Shown here: piece after piece, positions 1 to 11,010 of the stretch | Numbering within the stretch: the stretch's first letter is position 1 | How the letters are laid out: every line of letters begins with the position of its first letter | Assembly (NCBI GenBank): GCA_001931875.2 | Contig: MSJH02000815.1 | Location: 434,001 to 498,000 of the forward strand | Source: Byssochlamys sp. IMV 00236 | Taxonomy: Eukaryota; Ascomycota; Eurotiomycetes; Eurotiales; Thermoascaceae | Reading direction: 5' to 3' | Length of the DNA: 64,000 nucleotides | Notes under the pieces: model-generated | Seen by the model: only the letters and a program-made list of their open reading frames with translations | The model's database searches: none | What the model was told of the DNA's origin: nothing | Translations under genes and position numbers: made by a program

Positions 1-388
1 TAGACGCAAGATTTCTTCAGCGTGCAGTAGTGCAACCACCCATGGTAGCAAGTCGCCAGCAGGAAAGAGGGGTGCGAACCGGTGGGGGCGGGGGTCTCTG
101 GAGATATGGTGACAGAGAGTCTGTAATAGTAAGGAAAGAAAGAAAGAAAAAAAGATCGAGCTGCAGCAAGAAACCTAATGTGAAGCCGTATTAGACAGTC
201 ACCCTGGGTAGCGATTCCTACGATGTCCACCGTATTCCCTAGCAGACGCACTAAAAGATAGCCTTCCCCTGAGCTAAACGCCTTCGAAATCCATAATCAC
301 ATAGTCCCTGAAACGCCAGTCATTGTGTGATTCATCGCCATACGGCCGTAGGATCCATACTCGTTGTTCAATTGCATGGAAATAGGCT
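1..388. other. Window edge, no gene seen
   Basis: This is the 3' flank of the FHA-domain gene. It contains a short A/G-rich tract near 135-155. No coding potential or RNA gene was recognised. Confidence 0.5.
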
Positions 389-2582
389 TCAACCAGTGAA
401 GAAATCCGGGGGTAGCGATGCCAGACCGGCAACAGTGAGAATGCTGCCGACAAAAACTCCGCCCAAAGCGACAACTGCATCTCTGGCTAACTTGCGGCGA
501 CGGGAGGGAGCATGCGTTAGCTTTGCACGCTTTTGACAATGCCCGTTATCAGATACACCGTTCCCGGCGGATTGTTCCTCGGAGACAGCAGGGATCTTGA
601 TGAGCTCTGGAGGAGAACTGTCAAGGTCATTTATAGGTAGCTGTGGCTGAGCGTCTGGAAGCGAGGCCACATCACCAAAGACACTTTCCAACTGAGCATC
701 CCTAATAGACTCGCCGCAGTGACGTAGGTCAGAGAACTCATCGAAGTAGGATGGGCCAGAAACAATCGATTCCAATTCCATTTCAGCCGCCTTTCTCTTC
801 AGAGAGGTCCTTGGTTCCACTGGCTTGCAGTCATGAACAATATCAGCAATGGACACGCGTGTGGTTGCAGTGGACTCTCCAGTTCGTCTCTCGGTAGCAT
901 GTTCAAGTGCCAATGCGGCCTTGTCACTGTTAGCAACACTACCACTCTGACCCGTACACTGCGGAAAGAGTGGCGAATGTGTGAAAGACGGAAGAGCGGT
1001 CTTTCCAAAACTGTTGTACCTAGGTAGCGGTTTCATGCGTTGTTCCTCCACGACTGGATCAGTACGGTGGTCCACTAGGGTAGATGGCCCAGGGAGAATG
1101 ATGGGTTCCATAGAGCCAACATTCTCAGTTGAGGGTCGCGTATGGTCGAGCATGAAAGGTCCATCAGAATATCCGTAAGAGCTAGGGGCTTTCACGAAGA
1201 CACCAGATGGAAATCTGCAGGGCCGCCACTGGGATGCATGGTCCGCGGCCGATGGTCCTGCCCATTCATCGATACATGGTCCGGTAGAGAGGGTGGCGTA
1301 GACTGCAGGAGGGGGAGTGTACGACTTGTTGGTGGTATGAACGTGGCTGTTGGCGAAGCCTTGTTCGAACGACTCATCGCTGGAACAGGATGCACCGGCG
1401 TCCTCATCATCTTCGAGCTCTTCCGACATTTGGGATTCGGAATCTTCCTCACTGCTGTAAGTCTCAAGATTTTCCCAGTCATGGTTGTCCGAGAAGGCAC
1501 CTGGAGTGAAAGCCGCTGGTGGGGTCGTTGTTGGTGTCACCAGAGCCTGGTCCTCGTCAACGGTGACAGGCACCTTCCGCGTGCCTTCAGCCAAGTCTGA
1601 TCCATTGGCCGCGGGCTTGGACTGGGATGCCTTAGGGCTCGAGGTCTCCGCATCGTCTCGCGTGCAGCCATCCGCAGCATCTTTGCTGAGAGGGGATGTA
1701 GCCGGGGTGGACTGATCTTTGGGGTGGGTAGAGTCTGCTTCAGATTCGTCGTCCGAGTCGGGAACCGTGAATGTTGTCACTTGCTTATGGCAAGAGTCAC
1801 GAACTATTTCGATCACCTCATCGTCGTCGGGTACAGAGAAACTGTTCGTGGATGGCTTCGTGGGAAGCTCTCCGGGGGGTTCACTTGGCTCCTTATCACT
1901 AATGAGGGGTCAGTATATATAGTCATACCCAACCACCCAGGCATACATACTCATTATCGAACCACTGACACTCGCAGCGAACCTTGAGGGGAGCAAAAGT
2001 CTCTGGAGAAGAGAAAGTTAGCCCTGCATGTAGTACACACAGAAGAGACTATATAGGCTGGGACAGTCGATAGAACAGAAAAAGCGAGTCAGGTAGTAGA
2101 CATACCAGAACCGCGAGTGACTTCATTCCCAAAGGTGAGTATATCACCGCTCTGTACGGTGACATCTTTTCCGGTAGGGATCTTCTTGTCATTGAGTGCG
2201 GTACCATGCATAGAGCCGTTATCCCGAACGTAAACAATCTTTCGCAAAACGTCAGTTTGAATTTATCCCCTTGTCAAGCCAGAAACATAGATGGGAAAAC
2301 CGACCTCCTTGTCCAGACGGACCCCAATGCGGGCATGATCCCTTGACATCACTCGCGATTCGAACCAAGCATTGTTATGCGCAGGGACAAGGTTTTTGGA
2401 CAGGCATTTGGAAGACCGTCCGATACTGACGTTGTCTTTGTCCGAGGCAAAGGTCAGGGATCGAAAGGGGAGAGTGTCTGGTGAATAGATAGGGTGGAGG
2501 GTTATGACCGCTGCTAAGCGTCAGTATCCAAGATAACCGTCCTTATCGGTTGTGGATAAGACCTACCGTGTCGACGAGGCAT
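389..2582 (-). CDS. Tail-anchored FHA-domain protein
   Basis: Five exons (2567-2582, 2305-2510, 2106-2238, 1951-2002, 389-1898) join in phase to 638 residues. The first exon is only 16 nt, starting MPRRH. An FHA phosphothreonine-binding domain fills roughly residues 5-135, with IGRS, SRDH and then NGSMHGT followed by TALND. The usual Asn of the FHA 'NGT' turn is His here. The rest is long, acidic, Ser/Pro-rich and probably disordered, with a basic patch (KRAKL, RRRKLARD) just before a single C-terminal hydrophobic helix of about 20 residues. An N-terminal FHA domain with a C-terminal membrane anchor is the layout of yeast Vps64/Far9 and Far10 and of animal SLMAP (STRIPAK complex). No clear coiled coil was seen, so membership of that family is only an inference. 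The domain call is firm and the exact role is unknown. Confidence 0.85.
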
Positions 2583-3642
2583 GATGACAGCGGTTAACCA
2601 GCATAAGTCTTGAAGAATATCCTTTCGATCGACATTCGAAGTCTGATGCCCGCAGTCAGGATGAGGGGACTCGAGGACAACTTGCTTTGGAAGCAGTCGA
2701 CACCAGCGTAGCACAGCTTACCTAGTCGTACGCAAAGCAGCCCCACACGATCTATGGTATTCAGGTCTCTTTCTCTCTCTCAAAGGCAGAGCTCCGATCA
2801 GGACGGAACTCGCTGCCAGAGATCAGAAAAGGCCTGAGAGGTGATGTAGTAGTAGTAGATAGTAGATGGATGGAGCAGAGGATGAATGAATCCTCACGAG
2901 AGAGAGGGGTAGAGGGAAGTAGAGGAACGGACCGGAGACCCGATGAGGTGAAGCTGAGTTGGGCCCAACCGGGCGGAGAGAGAGAGAGAGTCCAACGCAG
3001 GTAACTTCGCTAGCAGGCAGAAAGACGAGTCACCTGCCTGGATGGCTCGCTAGCCTTGGATGACCGTGCTGGGAAAGCGCAATAGGCAGCCAGTCAGACG
3101 GTCAGTCGGAACGAGAAACGGGAAGGCTTCGCGGGCTGTTGACTCACTGCAGCCTGTCTGTACCGTTAATGAGGTGTATCTACTCGACAGGACCTTTGGA
3201 GATCGAGGCATGAGACTGTCGTCACCAAGGGGTGGCCCATGGATGTCTGCGATACATACAACAGACTGATAGGCAGAGAAACCCCGCCCCTTTTGGGCCC
3301 AGAAGAAGCGACGGAAAGCTTCATCTGTGATTGGGGCCAGCGGAACAGACAGCTATGGTACCGTAAAGAAGGAGAGGAGTACGAGTAATGTTTCGAATCG
3401 TGTCCCAGACCGTCGCAGATTTGATTATACTCGAATGTCACCATAATGCCTACCAGTTATCTATCGTCCATGGAGTCAGCAGCTCTTCACAAGGAACTCG
3501 ATGACCCCAGATATCATTACTCTCATAAATCGACACTAATAAACGATACATACACCTGCGCTGGAGGGGCATCTCACAGATGAGGTATTTGCAAGCTGAT
3601 AGGCGGACATTGCGCCCGCTAGCTTAGGTACCCCGTTTGAAG
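2583..3642. other. Intergenic, promoter side of the FHA gene
   Basis: This 1.06-kb spacer holds the 5' region of the FHA gene, including purine-rich tracts (GAGAGA runs around 2900-2990). It also holds the 3' flank of the small membrane-protein gene. No supported gene was found; short open frames here lack recognisable content. Confidence 0.4.
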
Positions 3643-4019
3643 TCAGATGACGGCGCCGATAAGCCCGCCCGCAAACAGGACACTAATAATAGCCAAAAGA
3701 GCTCCAGGGATAAGATGAACAACATTCCAACACTCTCACATTTGATATAGTACAACTCTCTACGTACCTCGGCTAACTGAACACCCTGCCAGTGATCCGT
3801 TCGACAACACCCAGGCCCTTCCTCTTGTTTGCAATGACCCCAGAGGCAGCGTTCATCGAGACAACAAACAAACCAAAGCAAAACAAGGCCAACAGGATCA
3901 AACCCGCTCCAGATATTAAAATACAATCACAGGAAACGACAGCGACCAGACCCGAAGGAAATAANNNNNNNNNNNNNNNNNNNNGAAGGAAATAAGCCCA
4001 GGGAGGAAGAAGGATTCAT
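3643..4019 (-). CDS. Small two-helix membrane protein, model broken by gap and frameshift
   Basis: The minus strand reads through a hydrophobic segment ([20 protein letters not shown]), then [14 protein letters not shown] and VVERITG, and later a second helix ([16 protein letters not shown]) ending in a TGA at 3643-3645. An ATG at 4019 (or in-frame at 4028) becomes continuous with this frame only if the 20-N gap at 3965-3984 is collapsed on the 11-bp sequence repeated on both sides of it. After ITG the frame shifts by one base: the following GVQLAE lies in the next frame, followed by a plausible GTACGT donor at the GAG codon. I read this as a lost base (sequencing error or a real lesion) in an otherwise normal small gene. 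The last exon begins near 3703-3715. The family was not identified. Two transmembrane helices separated by a short basic loop are visible. Confidence 0.5.
3965..3984. other. Assembly gap (20 N)
   Basis: Twenty unknown bases are flanked immediately on both sides by the same 11-mer GAAGGAAATAA. This suggests two overlapping contig ends that were scaffolded instead of merged. Confidence 0.9.
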
Positions 4020-4177
4020 CAGGCACATGTGACCCAGTCGTCCGGTTCAAGAGATCACAGGAAGATAGATACGAAGGGACACTGGCCGGCTGACAAACGA
4101 AGACAGTCCCAAGAGAGACCGTATTTACTACGTTTTTTTTTCCCGACCAGCTCAATCGATTGATCGAATGCCCAGGT

Positions 4178-6320
4178 TTACAGGCCAGGGGCGCCACCGA
4201 TACCGGCTCCCATGCTCTGCAGACGGGCTGCCAGCTGGGGGTATTTCTCCTGAACCTCCAGCTGCGTCCGCGTAGCCTCCGCGTACGAAATGGCGTTGAC
4301 CACTTCGGCCTCGGTACGTGCCAGTTCGGCCGCTCTCTCGAAGTACTTGAGCGCCTGCGAGACCTTACCCTGCTGCAGAAGCAGCTGGGCCATGGTGCCA
4401 ACGGCAATGTCGCATTCGGGGTCAACTGTGACTCGTCAGTGATTACATCCACTTGGTTCCTTATTATCCAGAAGGACTTACTGATGAGGGCCTTCTGGCA
4501 CAGGTTCTCCGCCTCCTGGAAGTCGTGCTTCCACTGGAACACGGCAAGAGCCTTGTTGATCAGGGGCAGGACATTGATACCCATCGGCTTGCTGTTCTTC
4601 TCCATGTCCATGGCCTTGTCGAATTTCTCAACGGCCTCGGGGAACTTCTGCTGGTCGAGCAGAAGCTCACCAAAGTAGTTGTAGACATCGGGGATATCCT
4701 CGAAGTTCTTCTCGGATCGACGGAATGTCGCCATGGCAGAGGCAACAGAACCCAGCTTGTACTGTGTCACACCCAACTGGATGTGGGAATAAATGAAACT
4801 GCGGTCCAGATCAATCGACTTCTGATAATCCTTGGCGGCTTCGGCGAACTCTCCGAGGATAAAGTGGAGCTGAGCCCGGTGGTAGTAGATGTCGGGGTCA
4901 TCCTTGTTGTGAGTAATGGCCAGTTCAAAGTCATCCTGGGCAGCATCCTTGTTTCCTGCTTGACGTTAGCTGCGGTTCAAGAGATCAACAAAGAACAATA
5001 TGGCTTACCGAGCTCAAGGTGCAGGCTGGCACGCTTGACATAGCTCTGAACCAGGGCCGGCTGCAGCTCCAGACTCTTGTTCAGATCGGCCAGGGCGGCC
5101 TGGGCGTTTCCTTGCAGGTAGGTGAAGGTAGCGCGCATGTTGAGCGCGTCCGCTTCATACTCACCCAGGTCACCTAGCTCGAGGGCCTTCTCGAAGGCCC
5201 GGGCAGCCTCCTCATAGCCGTCACCGGTCTTCTTTTCCAGGGCCAAGTAACCCTTACGGAGCTGGCCCTTGCCAGTGTCCTCGCTCAGTTCTGCAGACTC
5301 CTCCAAACCGGCCGGTACCGGCTTGGGGCGGAAGCTCTGCAGGTAGTTCGAGACAAAGGTGGCATTGGGAAGCTTCTTTCCCTTGGCCTCAATGATCTCC
5401 TTGCCCTTCTTTTCCGCGACCTTCTTGAGCAGTCGCTCGAGAGAAAGACGGCTGGTGTCGTTTGTGAAGCTGTCGATAATGCAGCTGGCCGTGAAGTCAA
5501 GGAGGGCTTCGCTGAACTTGCCTAGGTGCTCGTAGGCAATGGCTCTCCGGTTGAGGGCCTTGACGTATCCACTGTCCATAGCAATGGCAGCACTGGTGTC
5601 CTCAACCACCTTCTCCCACTCCGACAGAGCATTGTAGCAGGCTGCCCGGTTGGAGTAGAACACCGGATCGGGCTTGCACAAGATAGCCTTTCCATACAGG
5701 TCAATTGCTCTGTTGTAATCCTTTGACCCGTAGGCCTTGTTTCCGGCGGCTTTAAGCTTGGCGGCATATGCCTTCCTGGTCTATAAGACAAGTCAGCTGG
5801 AGTCGTTCCGTGACGGAACAAACGAACTAGAAAAAAAAAATGTTATGTGGTCCACACACCTCTTCGTCGAGGTTCCCGACGGTCGCCTCATCGACCTCAG
5901 GAAGCTCATCAGATGGCTCCCCAGCCTTCTTCTTGGCCGACTCTGAAAGCTCCGTCAGTATAAGGCCGTCCAGGCCCATAATGCCGCGGTCTCCGACGAC
6001 ATACCATCCTGTGCGGATGCAGCCTTTTCCGCCTTCTTCTCCTCCTCGGCCCTCTTCTTCTCCTTCCGTCGCTCCTTCTTGCTCTTCCTCTTCTCCGCAG
6101 ACGGTGCAGCAGGCTTGGTGCTTGAGTCCGAGAGGTAGTAGACCACTCCGGCGCTAGTCACTACCACCGCAACACCGGCGATGGTGTAGACAACAGCCTT
6201 ATTCTCTGAAACCCATGTCGAAATGCGATCCCATACTGACGCTGAGGAAGATGAGGAGAGAGAAGATGTATCAAGGACCACGTTCTGAGTGGCCGTCGCT
6301 GGGGGCGGAGCGCTCGACAT
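4178..6320 (-). CDS. tom70: Mitochondrial import receptor TOM70
   Basis: Five exons (6005-6320, 5860-5942, 5009-5780, 4482-4955, 4178-4425) join in phase to 630 residues, the usual size of the family. Tom70 is an outer-membrane receptor that docks Hsp70/Hsp90-bound preproteins, especially carriers, and passes them to the TOM pore. The N-terminus has a Ser/Thr-rich stretch and one transmembrane helix at about residues 42-64 ([20 protein letters not shown]), followed by a very basic [10 protein letters not shown] region. Tandem TPR repeats run from about residue 135 to the C-terminus. Examples are [20 protein letters not shown] with [12 protein letters not shown] (clamp-type TPRs) and the C-terminal block starting [20 protein letters not shown]. 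The protein ends at GGAPGL. Its start lies 1.7 kb from the divergent PRELI-family gene, itself mitochondrial. Confidence 0.95.
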
Positions 6321-8024
6321 GATGCGCGTGAAAACAGGAAAAAGCGACCTTTTTTTCGCTTCCGACCGAAACGTCTGCTCCCACGAAAGCCGTAGGATTA
6401 AAAAGAATTATACAATGTGATGATTAAAAGCAAAAGGAATAGAATGGAGAGAATGACGGAAGGAGATCCCAGGAGATAGACGAAGGCGAAGCCTTAGCGG
6501 AGGAATGGCTGCTCTAGAGGGATAGACCTTTGAAAAGTTATCGAGTTCGATGATCCGGGCGGCTGTTTGGCTTCTTCGGGCTCGCTGCTGGTCTTCTTCC
6601 CGAGCTCTACCCAGCTGGGCCAATCAGCGGAGCCCCGGGCCGTGCTGACTGAGCGCGCTATTTGGTGTCTTTTTGCGGAAGATTGTGATAAATGCTCATC
6701 CGATCTTCAGACGAGTCTGTTTGGGGAGATGGGAATGGTCTATTCCTGAAACATTCCCGTACTGGAACCATCGTCGAAGATGGTGTTCCTGAGAGAAAAG
6801 CGCCTGATCCGGATCGTATACTCCAGTAAGCGTCTTCCCGCAATAGCATCATGCGGGGACAGAAATCACAACAACGCGTCGTCCTGCAATTATCTTGCAC
6901 AGGAGATGGACTTGAAGTTAGATACGTAGAGGTTCCAAGGAGTATCCAGGGATAATTATCAGTTGCTTGTTAGCCTGTTAGGTCGCTAAAGCACATGAAG
7001 CACGACCGGTCCAACGTCATAGTTAAGACTATGGCAGTAACCACAGAAATACGCACACAGGATCTCTATCTCTAACTATATATCATAATTTCTTCTCAGA
7101 ATGAAACGACCTGGATAAGGGATATGACCCTGTAATCGAACTGCTTACTAGTCTAGTAGTACTCAGTCATGGTTATCTTGTCGACTGCTCTCTTGCAGTA
7201 TTGGAACCGCTGCTTTCTAGGATCAAAAATTAGCCTCGACCATGCGGTGAAGACGACAACTCAAGTTGAACTGGGACGGTCTCTACACTAATCCGTAACA
7301 GAGGAGCACGGTTTTTCCTTTCCCCAGTTGCAGATCTTGAACGAGACTCCCCATGGTCCATGCTGAGAGTTCATGTACGCCGTGCATGGGTCAACGTGTC
7401 CAACTGCCGTTTGGGGTCGTCAACATTGGCTATCGGGTCTTTCGACGGGAGAAATTATGGCTGGGCATATTCCGGGGAGATCTAGGCCCCGCATACTTGC
7501 TTGTTGGTGTGGTCAATAACAGTGTGCCCTCGCGATCATCTCTCGACTCCAGCGATCGCGAGCAAATGAACCCTTTGTATCACCCTCCATAAGTCTCCGT
7601 GCACGGTTCCGCTGAGCTCTTGACGTAACTCTGCGCAGTCCAGCAATGCAGCCCTTTGTCTCTGTCGCCACTGAGCATATCTGCTGTGGAGTATGGAGTT
7701 CTGGATACGCTCCAGACTCCAGAGTATCAGGATTATTGCCTCCAGAGCTGCTCGTATTCTCCAGCGCATCTGGTCGCTGATTGGCTGGACACGGGGGTCT
7801 CACGTGAGGTAATGCTGACAACCCCGCGTTTCTGATTTGGTTAGCGCCGGCGACTGCAGGAAAGCTCTCGGAAGCAGAAAGTGCAGGATTGTCCGACCGG
7901 CCCAGAAGAAGCAGAAAAGCAGACGACCTCGGGCGCCTCCCATCTTCCATCCTTACTCCAGGATTCCCCCAATTCCCTCAAAACAAACCAATCCTCTACG
8001 TCCGGCGATGGGCATTTCGCAATC
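6321..8024. other. Divergent promoter region tom70 / PRELI gene
   Basis: This 1.7-kb spacer has no supported gene. An open frame at 7513-7950 on the minus strand has no recognisable content and overlaps the likely promoter of the PRELI gene. A TCACGTGA octamer sits at 7800-7807, about 220 bp before that gene's ATG. Confidence 0.4.
7800..7807. promoter_or_regulatory. TCACGTGA octamer (bHLH E-box type)
   Basis: This is the same palindrome, 218 bp upstream of the PRELI/MSF1 gene ATG. Confidence 0.35.
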
Positions 8025-8849
8025 ATGAAGTTCTTCGAAAACGTTTTCAGCTACGACTATTCCTTCCCTGCTGTCTCTCTGGCTTATTTTCTCCGTTATC
8101 CCAACCCTTACTCCCGTCATGTCCTCACGACCGATGTCATCGACCGCTATGTTGACCCGGAAACTCAACGACTCCACACCACCAGGCTTCATCTGAAGAA
8201 GTCCAAAATCCCTTCTGCCATGCTCAAACTCCTTCCCAAGGGCATTGGCGGATCGGACAATTCCGGTCAGAGTTTCATCCTCGAAACGAGCGTCGTTGAT
8301 CCCAAAGAAGGATGGATGAAGACGGAATCCCGCAATATGGAGTGGACGGGCATCTTGAGCGTCGTTGAAAAGCAATTCTACCAGCGACAGCCCGCCCTGG
8401 ATGGTAGCCAGGACCTTGCCGGTCTCTCGATCGACCAGAAGAAAGATGAGCGAACAACGGTCAAGACGACAGTCACCTTCCTGTCGAGACTCGGACAAGG
8501 CAAGCTACTCGGACATAAGAGGAAGCCTGAGTTGCCGCCTACCGGAGCCGACAGTGAGAGCGAGGAGGACGTTCCCAAGCAAGGTTTCTTCAGCTCGTGG
8601 TCCACGGCCGGTCTTCAGCGAACTATTGAGCTGATCGGCGTCAAGAGGACCCGCGATGCCATCCTGAAGAGCAAGCAGGGAATGAACGTTGTGCTGGAGC
8701 GTTTGCGGAGCGGGGGAATAGTCGGTGTTATGGAAGGCATGCGACAGGACCGCGAGGCGACTTCCGGCCCGGAAGGCCCCTGGAAGCGCGTCTGGCTGCA
8801 GGGCAACAACCTCAAAGAAACGGCCTATCTCGAAGACGACGACAATTAA
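8025..8849 (+). CDS. PRELI/MSF1-domain lipid transfer protein (Ups1-type)
   Basis: This is a single-exon gene of 274 residues. Proteins of this family (Ups1-3 in yeast, PRELI in animals) pair with Mdm35 in the mitochondrial intermembrane space and move phosphatidic acid or phosphatidylserine between the two membranes. The family signature starts at the first residue: MKFFEN, then RYPNPYSRHVLTTDVIDR, TRLHLKK, VVDPKEGWMKTESRNMEWTG and VEKQFY. The RYPNPYS-HVL motif and the HTTRL-LKK segment are closer to Ups1/PRELI than to Ups2, so phosphatidic acid transport is the better guess. After about residue 175 the sequence departs from the core domain, with an acidic insert (SESEEDVPK) and a helical tail. 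A longer open frame begins upstream at 7881, but MKFF is the conserved family start. Confidence 0.88.
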   Translation: MKFFENVFSYDYSFPAVSLAYFLRYPNPYSRHVLTTDVIDRYVDPETQRLHTTRLHLKKSKIPSAMLKLLPKGIGGSDNSGQSFILETSVVDPKEGWMKTESRNMEWTGILSVVEKQFYQRQPALDGSQDLAGLSIDQKKDERTTVKTTVTFLSRLGQGKLLGHKRKPELPPTGADSESEEDVPKQGFFSSWSTAGLQRTIELIGVKRTRDAILKSKQGMNVVLERLRSGGIVGVMEGMRQDREATSGPEGPWKRVWLQGNNLKETAYLEDDDN

Positions 8850-11010
8850 CGTCGATGTACGAATGAAGCGGAAGACGAACGAAGAAAGATCTCTCATGCA
8901 TATTCGGTTTTGGAGCGCGGAGTTACGGAGCTTGGATTTTGTTATTGACGGACACTCTCCCACCACCATCGACTATCGATTTACCACGTACTGGAGCTAT
9001 TTTTGAGGGCACACAGGAAGCTCTGTTGTATTGGGCCTGAAAGACACGGCAAGATAAAGAAAAAACAAAATTACCACCAGTTGTATGATACTGGGAAAAT
9101 CCCTGGTGACCATGGTGCTTTCGCTCTCGTTGCAGGAGGAAAGGCCAGCTGTACATTAGTGAAGCATATCTTCAATCTTCTTTGACTCTGTCAATGGTAT
9201 TAGTATTTCTTTTTGAAGACATCATCAAAGCATTTGGTCCCTTAGATCCCACAGTAGTTCATTCTGCAGCGAATGCCGCAGGTATTAAGGGCGCAAATGC
9301 TCCGCAGTCCACGGAGACCAGGCGCCGGAAGGATACATCTCATATAAAGGTAACACGTATCCTACAGAACCCCACGCTTTGGATACTACTTGAGTGTATA
9401 GTGACACAAATTATCAGACGACCAATCCGGGTCTTCGATCAACGAACAGAAACATAAAGGAAGCAGGACAAGCTGAAATAACGCTGAAAAGCTGAAAGGC
9501 TGAAAGGCTGAAAGACTCCTAGACCCACACGGGCCAAGGGGAACTATTTCAGAACTACCTTGCACCGCACATTTGCTTAGAAAACCAAAAGAAGTCCCGG
9601 CGCCGAAAGGGGTAATTTCTAGCCATATTATCTCGATGTCTTGGATGGAACAATCTGCTCCGTGTGCTAATATTCAAGTCAGCTCAAGTCGAGATCATGG
9701 TCTCTGTTGCTATGACCAAGTTAATTTCAATCTGTCGATAGTCTCCTCCTAGTTTATGCACTTATATGATGCTGTGTGTAGATAGTATGTGACCATAGAA
9801 GACTACTGTAGGTACTGGCGATGTTGTTTACTTGAGATTATGATTATCTATTGTTATTGCTGGTTGGGCGAGAGTGCCTCAGACGTCATTGTATATCGGC
9901 TCTTGTCCGTAATGATACCCGGGATCTTGGCAACGTTGTTCGAAAAATGTTTCTGGCGTTCCTGGATGTACTCCTGTAGTCCGTGCTGTACACACAAGGG
10001 TCAACAAAGAATAATCCTTTATCTTTTAGGTTGCTCACCACGGCTAATTGATTATAGTTAGCCGTCCTTCGTCGGATGACTTTTCCAAAGATCGATACTG
10101 ATGCACAGAACAAACACGTGAACTGTCACTGCGATTATCGATATCTCCCCGTTCGAGGTCCTATCAATGATCATCCAGGAACTCTCCCAGGCGAAGAAAG
10201 GATCAGCGGTGGCTAGAAGCCCCGCTAGCGTTGCAACGGCCAAGACACCGGTATGCTTGATGGGGGATTCAAGAATGCAATTGTTGGCATTGACACAGAG
10301 AAGATGGATCGCGGTTCATGCGACGGATGGGTGAGTCTGATGACATGGGAGGAATCTGCGTCGAGTTAACTATCTACTCGTCTTAAGGGAAAGCCCGAGG
10401 GGGGAAGACTCCGTTACTCTTCTGAAACAAAGCAACTCACCGATGGTTTATTCTTTTTTTGAGTTGAGTTGATCTCCCGCTCCGTTCAGGCTGTTGCGGT
10501 CTTTCTATCCGGAGTCTTGGATCAGAATTACCATAATAATAATACTTAGTGAACGCCGTCAAGTGGTTTCATCTCCAGCGGGGTGGGTTCAGTAATGGCC
10601 GTCGCCCAGTGAGCACTCCGACGTACGCCGTAGTCACAAGTCACAAGCACAGTAATACTTTAGGAGTCATATAGCGAGCTGCTAGTGAGATACGGAACTT
10701 GCCGGACAATCCGATAGAGCAGTCTCTTGCCTTTTAGTTTGTTCATGGCATGCCCTACTTCGAGTTTGGGTTTGGCCGCGTCGGGATAAGCGTACCTGTA
10801 GCAAGACTACCGGCAAGCCTCAAAGGGACCCAGCGCGCCGCCAGCGCGCCTCCCACTTCATTCTCGCTGCCTCACCTCCTCTTCGTTCGATCCTCAATAA
10901 TTCACCTCTTCTCCCCCCCAGCACGAGGTCGTGAGCATGCAAATTGCTGTCCAGATCCTCGACTCTCCGTCGTTGTCGCCCCTAGAGGTGACTGCGACGC
11001 TCTCCCGGAG
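8850..11010. other. Intergenic region with short repeats
   Basis: This 2.2-kb spacer has four tandem copies of an 8-bp GCTGAAAG-type unit at 9483-9514. It also has a minus-strand open frame of 85 codons (10058-10315) without a start codon, splice context or recognised family. The last 250 bp, with pyrimidine-rich runs near 10880-10920, look like the promoter and leader of the following gene. Confidence 0.4.
9483..9514. repeat. Tandem repeat, 8-bp unit, 4 copies
   Basis: The unit GCTGAAAG is repeated four times; the first copy ends in A instead of G. It lies between genes. Confidence 0.8.

Noticed and set aside
2340..2375. GGTTCGAATC on the minus strand, like a tRNA T-loop
   Set aside because: It lies inside the FHA coding exon (WFESRV) and no acceptor-stem or anticodon-arm pairing was found around it.
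7513..7950. 145-codon minus-strand open frame opposite the PRELI gene promoter
   Set aside because: It overlaps the promoter and leader of a well-supported gene and its composition (Arg, Ser, Gly, Pro mix) looks random.
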